From Apodemus sylvaticus (taxonomy: Eukaryota; Chordata; Mammalia; Rodentia; Muridae), in the NCBI RefSeq assembly GCF_947179515.1, contig NC_067492.1, forward strand, positions 10,611,347 to 10,675,346: a stretch of 64,000 bases of DNA, read 5' to 3'. The position numbers and the translations under genes were made by a program. Positions within the stretch are counted from its first letter, which is position 1; each line of letters begins with the position of its first letter. This document shows positions 21,100-33,984 of the stretch, piece after piece. The notes under the pieces were generated by a model that searched no databases, was not told the origin of the DNA, and saw nothing but the letters and a program-made list of their open reading frames with translations.

Positions 21100-21950
21100 A
21101 AAATGTACAGAATGTACCAGAATTATGTAGTCCAAGTTCTAGGCGACTGCTCTGCCCTGGGAGCTCCTGGCTTGGTCTGCAGCTGATTTCCATCATCAGA
21201 CTCTTGACCATACTCCTGGTGATGTCTCTTTTCTTTCTCTGCTTAGAGAAGTGGGCAGTAGATAGTAGGTGTTCAATAAACACCTGAGTTCTGTTTTAGC
21301 GGCTCCATGGCTCTCGTCTCTCTTCCCACGGTGGCGCAACAATGATCGCTCTAAACACACACCGAGTGTGGCCAGGCCCTGCTCAGACCAGCACTGTCAT
21401 GGCCACCTGCTGCTCTCAGGACAAAAGCCCAGGGACCCTCCCAGGTGTGTCTCCTCCATCTGCTTCTCCAGTTGTGATGTGCTCTCACTCTCCCGTAAGC
21501 GCTACAAGCTTTGGCTCCTGCCATGTCTTCTGGAGACCTCATCCATCCTTGTCCTCTGACCTCCCACCCATGATTGCTTCCTTTGCTCTGCTCTGCTCCC
21601 TGGAGGTTTCTCTGAGCCCCAGCTTCCAGCTTCCCTCCCCTCCCCTGAGTCACATTTTCTGGGCTTAGGGAATGGGAGGCAGTAGATGAAGGCTTTAGGT
21701 AAAGAACTGCAACTTTCTCTGCGTGCTTTTATGTGGTTACAAAATGCTCCATAAACTGACAAATTAAAAGTAAAGGCCGATCTCTTTCTCTCTCTCTGTC
21801 CACCCCCACCCCGTTCCCCGCCCCGTGTATGTGCATGTGTTATGCCTTGAAGATGCTTAGCTGAAGATGTCCGTGTCTAGACAGCTGAGACATCCATGAT
21901 TTCTTTTAATCTCAGGATTCCCAGCTGTCTTTAAGTCATCCATGAACCCA
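21100..21950. other. Unique intronic sequence
   Basis: No gene or repeat family recognised, apart from a short CT-rich stretch at 21780-21800. Confidence 0.5.
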
Positions 21951-21953
21951 GGT

Positions 21954-22353
21954 GAGCTGGCTAGTTTTACATAAACTTGACACAAGCCAGAGAGGACATA
22001 GCTTGGATTAAGAAAACGCCTCTATAATATAGGCAAGTCTGTAGGGCATTTTCTTTAGTGATTGATGGGGAAGGTCCAGTCTATTGAGGGTGGGACTATC
22101 CCAGGGCTGCTGGTCCTGGGCTATATAAGCTACCAGCCTGAGCAAGTCATGGGAAACAAGACAGCAAATGCAATCCCTCCATGGCTTCTGCATCAGCTCC
22201 TGCCTCCAGGTTCCCGCCCTGTTTGAGTTCCTGTCCTGACTCCATCCAATGATGACTACTGATGGGGAAGCACTATCCAAATAAACCCTTTCCTCTCCAA
22301 GTTGTTTGGAATTGTAGTGTTTCATCACAGCAATAGCAACTCTGACCGAGACA
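21954..22353 (+). mobile_element. LTR-like rodent repeat (type A)
   Basis: It begins AGCTGGCTAGTTTTACATAA and ACTTGACACAAGCC. It contains TGGTCCTGGGCTATATAAGC, CTCCTGCCTCCAGGTTCC and CCAAATAAACCCTTTCCTC, and ends CTGACCGAGACA. The same family is at 39865, 45552 and (reversed) 58196. TG...CA ends and an AATAAA near the 3' side are LTR-like; the family name is not certain. Confidence 0.65.
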
Positions 22354-22410
22354 CCCAGGCTAACTTAGAGCTCACTTTGCAGCTATGGGCGCCTTGGCCT
22401 TCGGATTCTC

Positions 22411-22469
22411 CCAAACTTACTTTTGGTCATGGCGTTTTACCTCAGCAATAGGAACTCTAACTAGGACAC
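22411..22469 (+). mobile_element. Second copy of a type A/B repeat 3' end
   Basis: CTTACTTTTGGTCATGGCGT, TCAGCAATAGG and CTCTAACTAGGACA repeat the final segment of the neighbouring type A element. Confidence 0.55.
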
Positions 22470-22904
22470 CAGACGACTAAAGTAAGTCCCATGCTGGAAG
22501 TACAGAGAGATCGTGGTCAGAAGCATTAGGCTATCATCAAAGATGGCCGACTACCACCATGTGGATCTGGGCTCTCAGAAGGTCTTGGATGGCTATCAAA
22601 TGGGTCCCCATCATCATAAGCAAGTTTTCTAAGGATCAGGAAGAAAGGAATGGATCCCTGGGGAAAGGAAAACCAAAGCTTAGGACCACAAGAAGAGGAG
22701 GCTCTCTGTCCATCGTCTCATCCATTGACCTCCCACGACTGCCATCTTTTCTCTTATAATTTCAGAACGCTCACGTTAAAGCCTAGGCTGAAGCCAAGCT
22801 TAGGCTGAGTTCTCTGGGATTCAGTGTTTACAACTTTTTTTTATTGTTCCTCTACATTTTTTTTCTGGTGCTTTACAAGTGTTTTGATGGGTTATATATA
22901 GGTC

Positions 22905-23187
22905 TTAGTCAATTTCCTTGCGCTGTGACTACATGCAATAACCGAGGCAATTTATAAATCTATGATGGTGGAAGAAAGGTGGCCAGGGCACTGGCGGAGA
23001 GCTTACATCTGACCCACGAGCGGGAAGCAGAGAGAGTACTGGGGATGGCGTGGGCTTTTGAAATCTCAAGCTCACCTCCTCCAACAAGGCCACACCCCCT
23101 AATCCTTCCCCATTAGTTCCACTAACTGGGAATTGAGTCTTCAAACATATAAGCCTGTGGGTGGCCATTCTCGTTCAAGCCGCCACA
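22905..23187 (-). mobile_element. LTR-like rodent repeat (type B), reversed
   Basis: AAGGCCACACCCCCTAATCC, TTCCACTAACTGGGAATTGA and the end CATTCTCGTTCAAGCCGCCA plus CA are the reverse of the type B element start (TGTGG...TTGAATGAGAATGGCC). Confidence 0.65.
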
Positions 23188-23311
23188 GGAAGGATGTAGG
23201 AATTTATTTTATTTAATTTTACAATTCCATTTCTTATTTTCATGGCTCCAATTCCATTTCTTGCTTTTTAACTTATCCTATAGTAATACTGCTATACTTT
23301 TGAGAATTTCA

Positions 23312-23318
23312 TTATCAC

Positions 23319-23350
<32 letters not shown>

Positions 23351-23390
23351 GTAGTAGTAGTAGTAGCAGTAGTAGTAGTATTACTATTAG
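23312..23390. repeat. (ATC)n then (AGT)n trinucleotide array
   Basis: About 12 ATC units change directly into AGT units (one AGC) at 23351. Confidence 0.96.
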
Positions 23391-23394
23391 TATT

Positions 23395-25195
23395 GGCTAG
23401 CTGCAGGATTTCTTTTATGAATGACTCACAGACAGATACAGGAGAAGAGTGAGCATTTGGCGGCATTACATACAGAAGCTCGAAATCTAGAAGCAACCCA
23501 AGGGTCCAGTAGAAGAATGCCTAAGTAAAACACAGTACATATGTCAGATTTGGAAAGGAAGGTGATTCGGAGACCTGAGGATGGACGCTCAGTCACAGCG
23601 GGACATGTGCTGTGTGGCTATGCTTTTAAGAGGCATAAACAGGCTGAGGGTAGGAGGCAGGTCTCTGGGGACTACCGAGGGGAGTTGCTGAGGTCTTGGG
23701 AGAGAGATGAAAGGCTCTGGGCACAGGCAGTAGGGATGGCTGTGTAAGGGTGTGCGTGGACTCAGTGCCGATTATGTGTCTGCTTTATCACTGTGAACAA
23801 GGGTCTCACGGCAGGTCATGTGGTCGATGTTTATCTGCTTCTAGGAATACTTCTTCCTGGGGCATGATGTCTTATCTGCTCTCTGCCCTCGTTTTTAAAT
23901 GTTAAGGTCTGGATTTTTAACATCTGGAGATAGGAATTTGAACCTGGCACAGGGCATTTGACCCAGGTTCCTTCTGTGTGTCTTTCCTGTAATGTGTAGG
24001 GGCACGGAGAGGGCTGGGTGAGGATGTAAGTTGTAAGTGCTGTGTTCTACACAGCAAAGAGCTTTGGTCAACTTTATCTTTAGATGGGCTCAAATCTTGA
24101 ATTTCCAAAGAATCTTTTCAACTGGAAGTCCCTAAAAATGTTGGAATCTTCTGTGGAAATTCCAACTTGGAATTTCACCCACATTATGTGATCTGTTTCC
24201 CCTTTGTGATTAGCTTGTAAAGTTGTGGGGTGGTGGCCATGCTGATTGGTATTCACAGCCATCAATGTAGATATATCAACAGACAGGTCTAGGAACAGAG
24301 TGAATGCTCATACACTGGCCAAGAACGAATGAATCTCAGGGTCTCCCCAAGGAGGTGACACCTTCAGGTGCCTCTGAGAAAGACCAGCATGCCGAGTCTG
24401 GGACACCAGAGGGTCCAGTGGAGCCAGCAGAGTGTGACATAGGTGGCTTTCAGTCTCGAGTGGGTACTGAGATGGTCAGAGAGCTTCACGGAAATCACGT
24501 GCCTTTGCACTTGAGAAGCGAGTTGGGAAACACAGAGACAGAGAAGTGATGAAAACGAGGTAAACTGGCTAGAACAGCCACAGGAGCTGAACCGTGGGTG
24601 TGGGCTTCTGCACTAATGACAGAACTCTGAAAGTGGGCCCCCACCCTCATACTTTCTCCATGGAGACTGATCAGAAATGCGCACCCTGGGGCCATGTCAT
24701 TGGCAAAGCAAGAATGAAGGATCTCAAAGTCTCACTTCCCAGATTTATATGCATCTAAAGGGTCACCACTCTGTACAACAAATTCCTGGCAGCATCACCC
24801 TTAAATTCTCTCAGTGACCCCTCCCCTACTGAGCTCTGTCAGAGCAACGGCATGATTTGAAGGATTCTGACATCTAAGGGGAAATAAATCATTCAGGCCC
24901 CTGGATGAGGTTGAAATACACACACACAGAGCATCTTACACACTTGCCAAACTTCTTCCCTCTGTTTCTCTGATCCTATCTCCTCCATCAGTTCTTTTTA
25001 TTTTTATAGTTCCCAGAGAAGGGTTAAACCAAATATTTATGCACTCATTTGAACCACAGTTCAGAGAAAGCAACTTAACAAAATCAGTATTATGAACCTG
25101 GAGCCTTTCCCACATGGAAGTAATCAACAGGAACAATTGAACCAGGTCTCCCTGGAGGATCAAGTTGGCTGGTGTTGCATAGAGACTTTCAACAC
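23395..25195. other. Unique intronic sequence
   Basis: No gene, RNA gene or clear repeat recognised. Confidence 0.5.
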
Positions 25196-25199
25196 TGCC

Positions 25200-25545
25200 T
25201 ACTCTTCTTCCTCCTCCTCTCCCTCCTCCTCTTCCTCCTTCTCTTCCTCCTCCTCACACTCCTCTTCTTTCTCTTCTTCTTCCTCCTCCTCTCCCTCCTC
25301 CTCTTCCTCTTCCTCCTTCTCTTCCTCCTCATACTCCTCTTCTTCCTCTTCTTCCTCCTCCTCTTGCTCCTCCTCTTTCTTTCCTCTTCTTTCTTCTTAG
25401 TCCTCCTCTTTCTCCTTTTTTCCTCCTCCTCCTCCCCTTCCTCCTCCCTTCCTTTCTCCTCTTTCTTCCCTCCTTTCTCTTCTTCCTTCTCCCCCTTCTC
25501 TTCTCCCTCCTTCTTCTCCTCCTCTTCCTTTCTCCTATCCCCTAA
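25200..25545. repeat. Polypyrimidine tract of CTT/CCT units
   Basis: About 345 bp of almost pure C/T with TCTTCC and TCCTCC triplet-based units and internal duplication of larger blocks. Open frames of S or L/F repeats are artefacts of the triplet period. Confidence 0.96.
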
Positions 25546-25549
25546 TTTT

Positions 25550-26100
25550 GTGTAAGATTGAAGCTTGGAAAATAAGCAGTGTCTAAAGTAAATAAAGTGT
25601 CAATCATGTTCACATGAAAGCCTGGCATTCCTGTTCTGCTCTGCCCATTCCTTGGTGGGATGGACTCCTCCACAGCTTTGCAGTTTCATATTCCTCAAAG
25701 TCACCTCACTCTCACATAATTAGATAGCATCCCGATTAAAAATCTCCCAAGATCCCCATCACCTCAATGTCAGGAAAGGTTTGAGTCTCCTCGGCAATGC
25801 ATTCGGCTTCTGCATAGCTACCTTCCTGCCTGTCTTTGAACCTCTAATCTTTACTACATCTCCCCTCCATTCTTTATCCTTATTCTCAACCATGCTGCCA
25901 TTACCCCTGCCACCCACAAATGCAATGATCATGGCTGGGAAAAGCACCAAAGGTACAGAGATATCAGTAGCTGATGGCTGCCAAGGAAGGGAGAGTCACT
26001 TTCCTCTGGAGAAGTCAATACTGGTAGGTTTCCCATGACTCAGTGGATGGGAACACCCTTGGCCTCAGGGGTTATTAACAGTAACAGAAACGATAACAAA
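25550..26100. other. Unique intronic sequence
   Basis: Nothing recognised. Confidence 0.5.
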
Positions 26101-26104
26101 AGGA

Positions 26105-26225
26105 AATGAACTTGAAGAGGTAGATGAGGTGGCGGGCACATGAGGAGCTGGAGGGAGGTAGCAGCGAAGGGATAGGATCAAAATGATAAAGATGTATGAA
26201 ATTTCAAATGCATTAAAAAATCATT
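26105..26225 (+). mobile_element. Possible L1 3' UTR fragment
   Basis: A GA/G-rich stretch is followed by ATCAAAATGATAAAGATGTA, TGAAATTTCAAATGCATT and then A-rich sequence, like diverged rodent L1 3' ends. Confidence 0.5.
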
Positions 26226-26257
26226 TAAACATGTCACCCTCCAACCTGGTTCTATGA

Positions 26258-26273
26258 TTGCCCTCTGGTGATC
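26258..26273 (-). promoter_or_regulatory. Candidate CTCF-binding motif
   Basis: The minus strand reads ATCACCAGAGGGCAAT, close to the CTCF core CACCAGAGGGC. Motif match only. Confidence 0.35.
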
Positions 26274-26274
26274 C

Positions 26275-29200
26275 AGAAGCTCCTACCCAAAAGCAAAGCC
26301 GTCTAGTCAGACTAGGTCATCTCACTGGGTCATTTATTTCTTTCGGAAGCCTAGGATTGGCATGGAGAGGGATGGGATGCTAAGTCCCGAGTCTGCTGTT
26401 TTGGAAACATCCGACCAGTCCATGTACAGACTCTGACAATGAAAACAGGCAGGAATGACTGTCTGGGAACACAGGGAGTGCCTGTGTATGGGTTTACACT
26501 CCAACACAGCACACGCTATGGCTAGTAAACACTCCTGTCTGTGCTTCGCCAAGGCTGGATCTGTCCATGTGGTTTCATCTTGTTCTCTGGTATCTCAACC
26601 ATGCTCAGATATCAAAGTACCACAGTCCCATCCCTGGGCTGTTATCTCAGCAATATGGTGGCCAGTTCTGGGTCTCATTATCCCCTTTCCCTTCAGAGTT
26701 CCTTGTATCTGGATCACCTCAGTGAGGACCTTCTTGATCACCCTAGTAAAGGTACTAGCGCCTTTCATTGCACCTCATCCTCCAGGCCCATCAGTCTGTT
26801 TCATTCTTCCCAGAACCCTCAGCCACTGCACGGCTATCTTCACTGTCTGTATTAAGTGCTTAAACGTGAAGACCCTCATTCATTGAGAGTTCTGTTCTGT
26901 TTACCGCTGTGGGCACAGCATGGCCCATGATAGAGACTCAAAATCTTTGTTAATAAATAACAAAGTCATGTAAATAGAAGCTGAAACCAGGGACGCTATC
27001 GTCAAACAAAAAAGTGAGTGAGGGCATCGGCCGACAAACAGTGGCCACTGAGGTTTAAGGATGATTGATCGACTTCGGACAAAGACCAGCGCTGCTTCTA
27101 GGACTTCAGTTTGCTCACAGAGAGTTATTTTGAGTACTCCAATGTTATTTAACGATCCCAGTGAAACACACGCAAGCATACTTGCACATGTGTGTGCACA
27201 ATACATGTGTACACACAAGCGCATAAACACTTGTAAGAACAGAACAGTTTGTCGTATCAATGTCAGGAAGTCATAGATGACCCGTGGTCATTTTCAGATG
27301 AACCCCTCTGCCCCCGTTGAAGCTGCAGCCACCTAAATGTCATTTTTCCTAGAGATTTTCAACAAGGGTCCGTGCCAGCTATGATCCAACAACAGCCACG
27401 AGATGTTTGAAGGATGCATCATACATGGATGTCTCCTGGTTGGGGTTTTGCGGGCTGCAGGGTCCTCTCGAGTGATGCGACTATTTTCTCCAGAACGATA
27501 CTGGGTCTACACAACTGCTCTGTAGCTGTCACACAGCTTGGGTGATTGCTCCAGTTAGGTAACAGGTTCTGTCTGTTGAGACATGAGGATGACTGACGTC
27601 ACGTACAGATAGAGGACACACTTGAAAGAGAGAGGGTGGGATGTGTTCTCAGCAAAACAAAGCTTGGGAAGCAGTTGGCAACTTGGAGAGCTGATGTAGG
27701 AGGTGCAGCTTTTGTATTGTCAAAAGAATAGCAACAGGAGAAAACCAACTGGTGTGCATCAAGAGACGCCGCCAAAGCCATTGACGGCAGAGATCCTATG
27801 ATCTCCTTTACTTCCCACACACTGTGATCTAGCCGGGCCGAAACAACTTGGAGTGGTCCTGACCTTGTGGACCCACCCTGTGTGGAGAAAGAGGTGCCGC
27901 CTGAGGACCTCTGTTGAACCCAGCGTGGACACTCGTACACCTCTCCACTTCTGCAGCTCCATTGTTTTATAGGTGCCCGAACAGCATCCACCATCCCTGC
28001 CCCTAGAGTTCAGGGGCTCAGAAAACAGCGCACGAGACGGCTTTAACAGACCCTTGGTTTGTATTCTGAACAGGGCGGGGAAAGTCAGGGATAATGATTT
28101 TGCAATTAAGACTCTGAAGCAGCTTCAAGCTGGCATCTCCAATAATAACTGTTTTTAACTGGGCCCTCTAAATGCCAGGTGCTGATGGAGGCCGGGTGGA
28201 AAGCCACCGGGGTGGCTATGGTATCTGTTTCACATTGAGGAATGCAGGCCCTATCATGGGAAGCCCTTTATGTGCCATGGTTGCACAGTTAAGGGTGGGA
28301 CCAGGCATGGGAACCCCATAACTGAGATGACTTATGTCAATTGAGAACCCCAGATGAAGGTCTCATGGATGCTAGAATCTTCTATATCCAGAGTCTGAAT
28401 GCTTTGCAGAGGTAGCTGCCCCTTATTTCAAAGGTTCCTACTGAAGAAAGCCCAAGCCTACGGTCCCCCTTGGATCTCATGGTTACAGTTCCAGAAGCCT
28501 GGCCTTTATGTACACACGTGCCTGTGCATGTATGAACTCACACGTATGTGCCTGTCGACACACATGTCCAGTCCTGACACTTTCTCACTGATGGTGAGCA
28601 TGTCCACCAACAGACACTCAGTTGTGAGCTGCCTGACCCTTGTGCTCCCAGCCCAGCTCAGTCCGCCTCCACACTTCCCTGGTTGGTAGAAGCTTATCGC
28701 GGAAGTAAATCAAAGTGTTCTCAAGAGGAGAAGAAAAGATAAAAGCAAAAAATGCAGCATCCTCGAGAGAGGGATATTTTTTATAGTTCCACGACTCTGG
28801 CAATTCTGTCTTTAAAAAAAAAATCCATTATTTAATTTTAGTAGCACGAGGTGCTGGTGGTGAATAATGACCCCTCTCCTACCTTCCAGTATTTCTAAAA
28901 TATTAATACCGGTTGGATTCCTCTCCTAAGGGGAGGTAGGAGCTGAATTCTTTATGTGCTTCAGAACCTGTTCTAAAACAGCAGGGAGGTGTACTTGGTA
29001 TCTACCAGCCCCACACTCTGGGCTCTCTCAAACGATGCCTGCCTCAGCGGATGGGGGTCAGACCATAGGGTGGAGGAATGGGATACCATTCTCAGGATTG
29101 ATAGCGTCAACACCGTTCTTTTAAATTACCCACCGAGATGCGCTTTCGATCTGCTCTGAATTTGGGATGTGAATGATGAAGAACAACCATAAGTAGTCTG

Positions 29201-29450
29201 ACCTTCTCAGACCTCTCAGGTCAAACGTCTGCTCAGGATAACAGCGGCTCAGTGCGCAGCCGGACTCAGACTGCCCACACGGAGCTTAGAGCATGGCCCC
29301 TCGCCATGTTCTAGAGCAGATCATGCTTGTGTGTGTGAATGTGTGTGTGTGCCTGTGTAAAATATATCTTGACATTTGCCTTACATGAGAGAAACAGTAG
29401 AGGAAACATTCAAACTAGACAAACAGGCTCCTGAATTATTTCGCTTGGAG
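26275..29450. other. Long unique intronic stretch
   Basis: No convincing gene, SINE or RNA. A 143-codon frame (26455-26886) and a 131-codon frame (27599-27994) lack recognisable domains. Short TG at 29330-29360. Confidence 0.5.
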
Positions 29451-29452
29451 AC

Positions 29453-29820
29453 TGTGGAAGTGTGAATAGTAATGGTCCCCGTAGACTCATGTGTTTGAAT
29501 GCTTGGCCCATGGGAAGTGGCACAATTAGGAGGTGTGACTTTGTTGGCAGAAGTGTGTCGCTGTGGGGACAGATTTTGAGGTCTCCTTTGCTCAAGCTCC
29601 GCCCAGTGTAGAACACAATCTCCTCTTGCTGTCTATAAATCAAGATGTAGAGTTCTCAGCTCCTCCGGCATCATGTCTGCCTGCATACCGCCATGCTTCC
29701 CACCAAGATGATAATGGACTGAATCTCTGAAAGTGCAAGCTAGCCCCAATTAAATGTTGCCTTTCATAAGAGTTGCTATGGTCATGGTGTCTCCTTGTTG
29801 TAATAAAAACCTAAAATAGT
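29453..29820 (+). mobile_element. LTR-like rodent repeat (type B)
   Basis: TGTGGAAGTGTGAATAG start, TGGCACAATTAGGAGGTGTG, TGATAATGGACTGAATCTCT, CCCCAATTAAATGTTGCC and TGGTCATGGTGTC follow the order of a very common rodent repeat. The 3' end is eroded. Confidence 0.65.
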
Positions 29821-29930
29821 AATGGACTTCACAAACAAAATTGAGTTTTCTTTTGGTCTCTTTACAAAATGAAGTTCCAGTCAAAGCCCAGGCTCTACTT
29901 CACAGCTTGGACTCTTCTGGCTTCCTCTAG

Positions 29931-30075
29931 ACAGCATCTTATTATGCAACCCTGGCTGGCCTGGACCTAGCTCTGCAGACCAGGCTTGCCTGGAGATCAT
30001 AGAAATCTACCTGCCTCTGCCCACCCCTTGAGTTCTGGGTGCCTGACTTAGAGGTGTATACCACTACACCTGGCA
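29931..30075 (-). repeat. Old B1-like SINE
   Basis: TGCAACCCTGGCTGGCCTGG, CAGACCAGGCTTGCCTGGAG, CTACCTGCCTCTGCC and CCACTACACCTGGC are reversed B1/PB1 segments, full span. Confidence 0.75.
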
Positions 30076-30510
30076 AAGTTACAGCTACTTGTCCCACTTC
30101 CAGACTTTGAAATCCACACAGCTGTGTAACACAGTTTTAATAATTTCATCTTCAAGTGCGAAATAATTGTAGATTCTCTCGTAACTGTAAGAAATCTCAT
30201 TTACTCAATTTTCCCTAAGAGTGCTATCTTATCACACCATGGGCAGCAGGATGCCACCTTTTAAGCACCAACGTGGTCAGATGGCTGGTGTTGTTCAGAG
30301 TTCTCTGGAGTGCCGTCTGTATGTGCGAGTGGCTGACGTCTGTCTATCTGCTGCTTTATTCATATCTTCATACTGGCAATCACTATTTTCTCCACAGTTT
30401 TCATCATTTGCCATTTAGAGAAGGTTGGGTGGAGGAAATCTCACACTGTGACTTTGTTCTATGCTTGCTGGCAATCCCCTAAGTCTCCCAAGTTGCCATA
30501 GGCAGAGCAA

Positions 30511-30645
30511 AGCTAGGCATGGTGATATATGGCTGTCATCCCAGGAAGTGGAGCTAGAAGGATCAGGTGTTCAAAGCCAGTTTGAGCTGCACTGTGAGCT
30601 TGAGGCTAGCCTGGGCTATATGTGATGCTATGTCAAAAAAACAGA
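30511..30645 (+). repeat. Old B1-like SINE
   Basis: AGCTAGGCATGGTGATATAT, then AGGCTAGCCTGGGCTATAT and GATGCTATGTC plus A's. Order of a 7SL-derived SINE. Confidence 0.7.
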
Positions 30646-30649
30646 CAAT

Positions 30650-31555
30650 AATAGAAACCAAAGAGCTACCTGGACGTGTGTGGGTGTTTTCCTGGGGTCT
30701 CTGTCCAGCCTCTTGGATCTATATTTGTCCCTCTACTGCACAACACAGTCTTGACCTTGTCACCACGCCATTACACTGAGTTTCCTAATGGAATCTTCTT
30801 CTGGGTTGTTTAGCTAGCCCAGGTCTGTGCTTTTTCATATACATCTTAGGATAAGCTTGCTTACAGAAATCCTTGCTGGGACTTTGGCAGGAATGACAGG
30901 AGGCATAAATGTACCCTTTTATATGTCTTTATGTACGACACCATAGGCATGTTACTTATCCTTACGCAACATCTCTTTTTAAACAGCTACTCAAAATTTG
31001 AAATAGGTATCCCAACATTGAACAACCATCCCCACAATGTCCGGCACATGACTGTCTTAGTTGTACATTGCCAATAGAGCTACAGTAAACACTTCCCTGG
31101 GGAGGACAAAGGTACTCCTCATTTGGGTTGTTCTTTAGGGCAAATCCTCAAAAGTGGGGGAGAGGACTCAAACACAGAGAAGGAATCATCTTCCTATGGT
31201 TATTTTTCTTCAGTCAGCCTTACACTGATTTTGCTTTCTATGTGTGAAAAAGGCTACCACCATCAGCTTGGAAAGTCTATCGAGGCATGAGGGTGTATAT
31301 CAGGGAGGGAGGAGGACCCCATCAGTGACCCGCAAGGCAGGGTACAGAGACAAGAGTTTTGTAGTGTCCATGCTTTCTGCGAATGACAATGGCTGTGCCA
31401 TCGGTGGCTGGCCTGATGCTCTGACTGCCACAAACCTGCTCTCAGGAACCACCCCTCCCCAGGATCCAACTAGAGAAGGCGGCTAAGTGGAACCCACTTC
31501 TATTTCTCCGACTTCAAGCCAGTTATTTGTGACTAAACTGCTTTTTCTTAAAGTT
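30650..31555. other. Unique intronic sequence
   Basis: Nothing recognised. Confidence 0.5.
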
Positions 31556-31560
31556 CCCTT

Positions 31561-32230
31561 TCATCCGAAAGAAAAGAAGATTTAGTTAAGTCATTTTCTT
31601 TTGATCCGAGAAAAGAAAAGGGCACGAATTGACCAGCCTCATCGAGCTGCCTTTTGTTTTGACGACCGAGATGGCTGTCGTCTGTGGGAGCCCCGAACGG
31701 AGTGAAAAATATCCTCAGCGATGGATAACTCATGGCCACTCGGGGACCTGACACGGTTCCATTTGTGTTTCCATCCTTCCTAATCAAGTTTCTGCCTTTT
31801 CCTGTAATGGAAGTTGCGTTCCGGGGAGAGAAAAGAAAAACAATGCTCTGCTTCTAAAACCATGCCGGGCTGGGCTGCTAATAGCGGGTGGAGCGTGAGC
31901 ATCCTTGCATTGGGAATGGAAGGCTCACGCTCCCCGCCCCGCGTGAGGACGGAGCGGGAGCCCTGGTGGCCCCATCTCGCCATCTTAGCGTGGGTGGGCT
32001 GAGCTTGTGGCTCTGTGGCAGAGTTCTTGTCTGACTATCCCTTTGGACTCCATGGGAGCTGAGGCAAAGAAGAGGAAGAAGACAGCACTGGGGGACAGAC
32101 AACTTCCGGGGGCGGGGCCTTGTGTTATATTTTGATACTGACTTCTGTAATTGAAGCAGACGGTGTCAGCCTCGCTTTCCAAAGATGGAGGCGGAACGCT
32201 AATTATTAGAGCAGGTCTTTCAGGCAAAGC
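31561..32230. promoter_or_regulatory. Candidate regulatory region, CpG-enriched with GC-box and YY1-like motifs
   Basis: I count 25 CpG in 31561-31990, far above the neighbouring intron. Motifs seen are GCCATCTT at 31979-31986 (YY1-like, reversed), ACTTCCGG at 32102-32109 (ETS-like), GGGGGCGGGGCC at 32108-32119 (Sp1-like), AAGATGGAGGCGG near 32182 (YY1-like) and GCTAATTATTAG (homeodomain-like). There is no repeat signature and no open gene. An enhancer or alternative promoter is inference. Confidence 0.4.
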
Positions 32231-32234
32231 TGTC

Positions 32235-33270
32235 AATCAGATGGAGACCTGCTGGACCCCAAGCCGAATGCTTCTGGTTAACACTCCCGGGTTTGGGTGT
32301 GGAGGCCAACTGTGATCTAAGCTAGAGGGGCAGATGTAACAATAAATTGATGCTGCGATGTAAAAGGGAGCGCGGCTGGGCTCTGTGTGTGGACACATGG
32401 AGTGAGGGGGGCAGAACCTGTCGGCTTTGCCTTCAGTCTTTTCCACCCTATAGAGAGCACAGGCTCTACCCAGAAGGAACAGGTTTCCTCCTAGTTCAGA
32501 GGAGGGAAACCAAACCATGTGTGCTTCATCCCTTGGAGGCGGGGTTCAGAGCATCCGGTTCAAGCTTCACATTCAAGTTCTTGCTCGGACCTCCAATAAC
32601 CATTTCCGGAGAAACTGTCACTCTCTGAGCCTCAGCTCTCTCTGATGTGAGGAGGGCCTCATACCCATAGGAGACATGCCAGGGGGACTGTGGGGAGACA
32701 GTGCAAGAGGAGAGCTGCCATTGAGGACACCACACCACCTGTCACTCAGCACAGCTCTGCACCTACCTGGCTGCTGGCAATATTGTTCACAGTGTTATCT
32801 GCAGATGCACACGCCCTCAAGTCCTGGGGAAGCCGGACACGTACAGAGCACCTGTTGTCTCTTTCTCCTCCTCCTGATCCTCTTCCTTCTCAACCCCTTC
32901 CCTATTTCCTCCCCACCCCACCACAGGGGCTCACTCTGCATCCCCAAATGGCCTCTAGTTCTCATCCTCCTGTCTTAGCCTCCCCCAGGTGCTTGAATTC
33001 CATGCACAGACCAGCACACCAGCATCTTTCTCCGGTTTCACAGAAGTGGTTTCTGAGGTCTGGGGTTGAAGACAATTATACCATGGGAACTGCAAATAAA
33101 ACCACATCCCCATCTCTGAGATATGCTTGCCTGTGAGTCATGTGCAAAAACCATTTCCCTCAAATCCCTAGGCATGTGCCTGGGTATGCTTCCTTGATAA
33201 ACACAGCTCAGGCTACCCAAAGTATGGGCACATTCAGCCCTTCCCAAGTCCCTCCCTGAACCCAAGACTG
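32235..33270. other. Unique intronic sequence
   Basis: No gene. A GAGCCTCAGCTCTC segment near 32630 may be a MIR scrap. Confidence 0.45.
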
Positions 33271-33274
33271 GTGA

Positions 33275-33320
<46 letters not shown>
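33275..33320. repeat. (CA)n microsatellite
   Basis: About 23 CA units with one AA interruption near 33314. Confidence 0.97.
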
Positions 33321-33321
<1 letters not shown>

Positions 33322-33984
33322 TGAAGCTCGACCCTTCCCCTTAGAGACAGCAGCATGGTTCTATGCTCACACAGGTGGCTGTGGCTATGCAGACCTTGGC
33401 CCTGTTCCGTTGCACCACCCGGATTTATGTTTCTTCTTTGGACTCAGCTCTGGGGAAATTACTTTTCTCCAAGTGTGATGTCTGTTTTATGTGGGAGGTG
33501 GGTGGGGACTGTGGGAAGCAGCATACACTACCTATCATCCGGTGATAACATCTAGAAGTGAAGAAAACGCACCAACATCAGTCAGAGAATCCTTCCAAAG
33601 GTGGCAACTCCTCAGCTCAGGGCTCATGTCCCTTGTCCCTTTATCCCTTGCCTGGCCCCAATTCTCTATAGAGACGATTCCACCATGGCTCCTAACACAT
33701 AGCAGACACGGCTAGATGGACTGCACAGGACTGTCCACTGTGCAAAGGAGGCAGCCACTTCACATTTGTGAATGCTAATCCCCAAGATCAGACTCTAAAG
33801 AGACTCTCTGGGAGGGAAGAAGGCAGAGAAGGTTCCAGAACAGTACTCAGCAGTGGGATATGGGTCAGTGCCTGATGATCCGTGAGCTTCCCTTTAGGTC
33901 CATCCCTCACTGTCCCCTTTCACCCCACCCCCAACATGTTCATCCTCAACTTTCACCATCAGATAAACCTAAGACATGGGTGGT

